Assembly: GCF_017875465.1 (NCBI RefSeq)
Contig: NZ_JAGGMQ010000001.1
Coordinates: forward strand, 3,534,001 to 3,598,000
DNA: 64,000 nt
Reading direction: 5' to 3'
Origin: Winslowiella toletana
GTDB taxonomy: Bacteria > Pseudomonadota > Gammaproteobacteria > Enterobacterales > Enterobacteriaceae
The stretch's first letter is position 1. Every line of letters starts with the position of its first letter. The notes beneath the pieces were generated by a model. The model made no database searches. It saw only the letters and a program-made list of their open reading frames with translations, and was not told the origin of the DNA. Shown here piece by piece: positions 60,873-64,000 of the stretch. Position numbers and translations under genes: made by a program.

Positions 60873-61550
60873 ATGAAGCAGACACTGGTTACGCTTACCA
60901 TTGGTCAGTCTCCACGCAGCGATATTCTGCCGCTGCTGCTGGAGCATATGCCGGAACAGCAGATCGCGCACGCCGGATTACTGGACGGGCTGACGGCTGC
61001 CGAAGTTGAGCAGCAGTTCGCGCCGCAGGCTGATGAAAAGGTTCTGGTTTCGCGTTTGCAGGATGGTTCGCAGGCGCGTCTGTCGGCGGCGAAAGTCGAG
61101 ATCGCCCTGCAGAACAAGATTCTGGCGCTCGAGGAGCAGGGTTACGACATTATCCTGTTACTCTGCACCGGTGAGTTCGGCCAGCTGCGCGCCAATAACG
61201 CACTGCTGCTGGAGCCGGATCGCATTATTCCGCCACTGATTAAATCGATTGTCGACAGCCATCAGGTGGGGATTGTGGTGCCGGTGCAGGAGCAGATCCG
61301 TGAGCAGGCGAGTAAATGGCGCCACCTCAGCAAAGCGCCATGCTTTGCCGTCGCCAGTCCTTACCTCAGTGATGATGAAACCCTTACAGCCGCCGCGCTG
61401 TCGTTGAAAGAGCAGGGGGCGGATGTGGTGGTACTGGATTGTATTGGTTATCACCAGTATCACCGTGATTTCCTGCAAAAATTGCTGGAAATTCCGGTGC
61501 TGTTGTCGAATGTGCTGGTGGCGAAACTGGCTGCTGAACTGCTGGTGTAA
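60873..61550 (+). CDS. aroM: AroM family protein
   Basis: 225-aa AroM protein. Its layout resembles the Asp/Glu racemase superfamily: two pseudo-repeats each with a Cys at the end of a strand, ILLLCTGEF (Cys98) and VVLDCIGYH (Cys190), where racemases and maleate isomerases carry their catalytic pair. The N-terminus MKQTLVTLTIGQSPRSDILP is typical of AroM. E. coli aroM is the third gene of the TyrR-controlled aroL operon; here it starts 2 bp after DUF1177 and belongs to the IclR-transporter unit, implying a catabolic rather than biosynthetic role. Confidence 0.88.
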   Translation: MKQTLVTLTIGQSPRSDILPLLLEHMPEQQIAHAGLLDGLTAAEVEQQFAPQADEKVLVSRLQDGSQARLSAAKVEIALQNKILALEEQGYDIILLLCTGEFGQLRANNALLLEPDRIIPPLIKSIVDSHQVGIVVPVQEQIREQASKWRHLSKAPCFAVASPYLSDDETLTAAALSLKEQGADVVVLDCIGYHQYHRDFLQKLLEIPVLLSNVLVAKLAAELLV

Positions 61551-61655
61551 TCAGGGCGTGAGGTGTGCGACATTGCGTAGCAATTTTGCGTGACAGAGCG
61601 TGAAACAAACCTCTACACTGACTTTTCACATATTTTTAGGTTTCGAGGAAGTTGC

Positions 61656-61940
61656 ATGCTCAACGTTAGTGAGTACTTTGACGGAAAAGTGAAATCCATT
61701 GGTTTCACCAGTGCCAGCACCGGACGCGCGAGCGTTGGCGTGATGGCGGAAGGTGAATATAACTTTGGCACAGCCCAGGCGGAAGAGATGACAGTGGTCA
61801 GTGGTTCACTGAAAGTTCTGCTGCCAGGTGAAACCGAGTGGAAACTCTATCAGGCGGGGGCGGTATTTAACGTTCCTGAGCACAGCGAATTCCATCTGCA
61901 GGTTGCCGAACCGACCTCCTATCTGTGCCGCTACCTGTAA
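61656..61940 (+). CDS. ppnP: Pyrimidine/purine nucleoside phosphorylase PpnP
   Basis: 94-aa single-domain cupin, the length of E. coli PpnP (YaiE). [54 protein letters not shown] and the C-terminal [13 protein letters not shown] are all conserved. It phosphorolyses a wide range of nucleosides. ATG 61656 has GAGGAAG upstream; the frame from 61590 is an extension. It follows aroM as in E. coli; rdgC, the next E. coli gene, is not present here. Confidence 0.95.
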   Translation: MLNVSEYFDGKVKSIGFTSASTGRASVGVMAEGEYNFGTAQAEEMTVVSGSLKVLLPGETEWKLYQAGAVFNVPEHSEFHLQVAEPTSYLCRYL

Positions 61941-62044
61941 TCTGTAACGGGTGGGGATTGCTTTATGGGATCCCCATCTTAAAATAACCTGTTGCCGACT
62001 TTCCCTGATGCTAATAAAGACTGTCTGAACGATTGTTTTTTATT

Positions 62045-62290
62045 TTAATATCCTATCTTTGCGCTGTTTTTCTTTTTTATATAACGACCTGGCCATATCT
62101 CAGCTGGCAACAACCCGATTGTTGTCGCGATGATATTTTCACCCCGAGGCCAGGGTTTTATTAATGCATTATGTAAGGTGGATGATGAAAGACCATGCTC
62201 TCTGGAAAGGGCTGAGAGTGATTTTTTCTTTTTCCTTACCGCTGCAAGAATATCGGCCCGATGCCAGTCTTTTGAATTGATTCCCTTCAT
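62045..62290 (-). CDS. Ner/SfsB-like small transcriptional regulator
   Basis: 81-aa DNA-binding protein of the Ner/Nlp type (phage Mu Ner, E. coli SfsB). WHRADILAAVRKKKKSLSAL, SREHGLSSSTLHNALIKPWP, GENIIATTIG and PAEIWPGRY follow the family closely, including the Trp-His start and the final Ile-Trp-Pro. Ner represses phage early promoters; SfsB activates sugar genes. ATG 62290 with AGGAG upstream is preferred over an AT-rich extension to 62470. It stands divergent from the Xre regulator in an AT-rich segment. Confidence 0.82.
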   Translation of the reverse strand: MKGINSKDWHRADILAAVRKKKKSLSALSREHGLSSSTLHNALIKPWPRGENIIATTIGLLPAEIWPGRYIKKKNSAKIGY

Positions 62291-62531
62291 ATTACTCTCC
62301 TGATTAATGATGTTTCGGAAAGTATCGTTTGTGTTTTTTAAAGTCAACATAAAAATATACACTTTGAGTATAAATGCGTATTTGATTTTTATTTTAATTA
62401 TTATCTGATTAATTATTTTTATTGGATGTTTTTTGTCGGTAGTTTTTTCTATTCTCTGATGGTTACTCAATGGACAGATATTATAAATGTTTATATGCTA
62501 AGGGTTAGGTGAAAAACAGGGACGTTTATCT

Positions 62532-63140
62532 ATGAATGTGTCGGGTTCGCAGAGAAAAGAAAATATTATCAATAATATAACATATATTATGAGAAGTCGC
62601 GGAGAAACTAAAGCATCTCTCGCTTCTCGCACAGGGGTTACACGCGCAACAATATATAAGATCCTTGAGGGTAAAGTTAATAATATTCAAAGGTCAACTG
62701 TGACCCGGATAGCTGACTTTTTCGGTGTTGCGTGTGAAGTTATTGAAAATTATGATCTCGAGTGCATTGAACTTATTGAAAAAACGTTATCACCTGAAGG
62801 CGATAAAAATCCTGCGGCAATTCCCATTATTCCTCAGGGAGAGTTTTTGGGCTGTCTCGAAAAAAGAGTTGGCTATCTCGTTACCCGATATCCGTTAACA
62901 TGGTATTTTGGCGACGTATCAAATATGGTTGCCTTAAAAGTAGAATCCAATATAAAAAATGTTTTCTATCCGGGAGATATTCTTATTATTAAGCGTAAGG
63001 TCTATCCTTCTGATATGCAGCTTGCGCTCTTTTATTCAAAAGACGAAGGGTTTTATCTAAGTTATGATCAGGAAATCTCTCGGTTTATGTATAAGACTGA
63101 TGAATATCTACTTGGTACTGTTATTGAAGAGCGGGTATGA
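62532..63140 (+). CDS. Xre-type regulator with S24/CI-like C-terminal domain
   Basis: 202-aa regulator. Helix-turn-helix at about 18-62: RGETKASLASRTGVTRATIY, KILEGKVNNIQRSTVTRIAD. The C-terminal part (LKVESNIKNVFYPGDILIIK, about 142-161) resembles the S24/LexA fold of phage CI repressors, but the Gly-x-Ser-Met of autocleaving members is not present (Ser-Asn-Ile-Lys instead), so self-cleavage is unlikely. The DNA is clearly AT-richer than the backbone. A VUT-family transporter gene starts 40 bp downstream, presumably in the same operon. Confidence 0.75.
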   Translation: MNVSGSQRKENIINNITYIMRSRGETKASLASRTGVTRATIYKILEGKVNNIQRSTVTRIADFFGVACEVIENYDLECIELIEKTLSPEGDKNPAAIPIIPQGEFLGCLEKRVGYLVTRYPLTWYFGDVSNMVALKVESNIKNVFYPGDILIIKRKVYPSDMQLALFYSKDEGFYLSYDQEISRFMYKTDEYLLGTVIEERV

Positions 63141-63179
63141 TTTTTGATGTTAATTTAAATATTCAAGGAAGGATATGCA

Positions 63180-64000
63180 ATGGAACACAATACCAAATAT
63201 AAACTACTTGGCTTTGAACGTTCAGATGTTATTAAAGCTAATATTATGGTTCTTGCAACTGGAAAATATATTAAGATTGGTTTGCCAGATCTTGAAAGTA
63301 GCGAAATAACTAATGATTTAAATAGAGATGAAATTAAAGCGCTTTATCGAAGAATGTATGGCAATGAAAATACTGTGACATCTTATGAACTAGGTGACAG
63401 GCATGAACGATCCTGGTATGCTTATCTCATTATCAGTATAGCTATGACAGTGATATATATTCTTTGCACTATTAGCGGCGTAAAGCCCATTCATATTCCT
63501 CTGGTTAACTTTGTTGTCCCACCAGCGATATTTTTCTATCCTCTCACTTTTATTTTTGTTGATATTCTTAACGAATTTTTCGGCTTAAGAATGGCAAGAA
63601 GAACAATACTTATTTCATTTGTCGCAAATGTTTTATTTGTTGCAGGCTTGTGGGCAACAAGCCTGCTTCCTGGCCTGGCTGAGTGGGAGCTGAATGAATC
63701 ATATAGTGCCTTTGTAACAAGCATTGTTGCTGTGCTTTTTGCTTCTTCTTGTGCCTATCTGGTATCGGAAAATATTAACTCATTATTACTTTGTAAAATA
63801 AAAGAACTGACAAACTCCAGATACCTTTTTATAAGAGTGATCACCAGTACCGTTATCGCGTCGGCGATAGATAGTGTTATTTTTTGTACATTAGCTTTTT
63901 ATAATGTGCTGAGTATAGAGACGATAAAAACCATGATAATGTCACAGTTCATCATTAAATTAGCTTATGCAATTATTGGCGTGGGACCAATCTACGCCAC
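63180..64000 (+). CDS. VUT-family (YhhQ-like) membrane transporter, partial (3' end beyond right edge)
   Basis: Open frame from ATG 63180 (AAGGAAGG site 8 bp upstream) to the window edge, 273 codons visible. Residues 1-75 form a polar N-terminal extension absent from the ~220-aa E. coli YhhQ (preQ0/queuosine-precursor transporter). From about 78 come the hydrophobic segments: YLIISIAMTVIYILCTISG, VVPPAIFFYPLTFIFVDILN followed by EFFGLRMARRTI (the VUT-family signature), then further helices. Probably a 7-deazaguanine-like importer variant. The gene is AT-rich and paired with an Xre regulator, suggesting acquisition. Confidence 0.75.
   Translation, partial: MEHNTKYKLLGFERSDVIKANIMVLATGKYIKIGLPDLESSEITNDLNRDEIKALYRRMYGNENTVTSYELGDRHERSWYAYLIISIAMTVIYILCTISGVKPIHIPLVNFVVPPAIFFYPLTFIFVDILNEFFGLRMARRTILISFVANVLFVAGLWATSLLPGLAEWELNESYSAFVTSIVAVLFASSCAYLVSENINSLLLCKIKELTNSRYLFIRVITSTVIASAIDSVIFCTLAFYNVLSIETIKTMIMSQFIIKLAYAIIGVGPIYA

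Overview
The window is chromosomal DNA from a member of the Enterobacterales, most likely the Erwiniaceae (Pantoea, Mixta or Erwinia type). The blocks iraP-psiF and proC-yaiI-aroL-yaiA...aroM-ppnP follow the Escherichia coli order, and marC, mdtG, lacZ, ycgZ-like, I78-inhibitor and secreted chorismate mutase genes are of enterobacterial type. No rRNA, tRNA, CRISPR array or insertion sequence was seen. I could not run searches, so family calls rest on recognised motifs, length and context.

Layout. 1-4474 (minus) is a BMP-type ABC importer running off the left edge. 5550-12563 (plus) is a six-gene operon: a two-component flavin monooxygenase (HpaB-like plus reductase), two amidases, an AbrB-family membrane protein and a NicX-like ring-cleaving dioxygenase that keeps the His265/His318/Asp320 metal triad. 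It probably degrades a pyridine-type N-heterocycle. 12593-15141 holds small and general genes. 15154-21688 (minus) is a seven-gene operon: a quaternary-amine-type ABC importer, an ornithine cyclodeaminase-like protein, a PhnD-like protein without signal peptide, and a histidine ammonia-lyase homologue that has lost the Ala-Ser-Gly motif needed for the MIO cofactor. This suggests betaine (possibly ergothioneine) catabolism rather than a normal Hut enzyme. 21922-27566 holds envelope and small proteins, including a DUF305 gene behind a CueR-type promoter. 27822-35412 holds an AraC regulator and a peptide-type ABC importer with two paralogous binding proteins. 35596-38155 holds small secreted genes and a streptothricin acetyltransferase-like GNAT. 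38138-42983 (minus) is a second peptide/nickel-type ABC importer with fused permeases and a Zur-like palindrome upstream. 43107-43679 is a broken HigB toxin gene with an intact HigA antitoxin gene.

44194-47339 carries ycgZ-like, marC, a cold-shock gene and mdtG. 47371-50460 is lacZ alone, with a lac-operator-like site but no lacI or lacY. 50740-53720 holds a Gly-rich lipoprotein, iraP, psiF (no phoA between them) and a Rieske/FAD oxidoreductase. 53757-61940 is the proC-aroL-ppnP backbone, with an IclR regulator, an OPT-type transporter and a DUF1177 gene placed between yaiA and aroM; aroM has become the last gene of that unit. 62000-64000 is AT-rich and unlike the rest (Ner-like and Xre regulators, a VUT-family transporter cut by the right edge), probably acquired.

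A 26-bp palindromic repeat occurs at the 3' ends of several operons, with two identical copies 26 kb apart.
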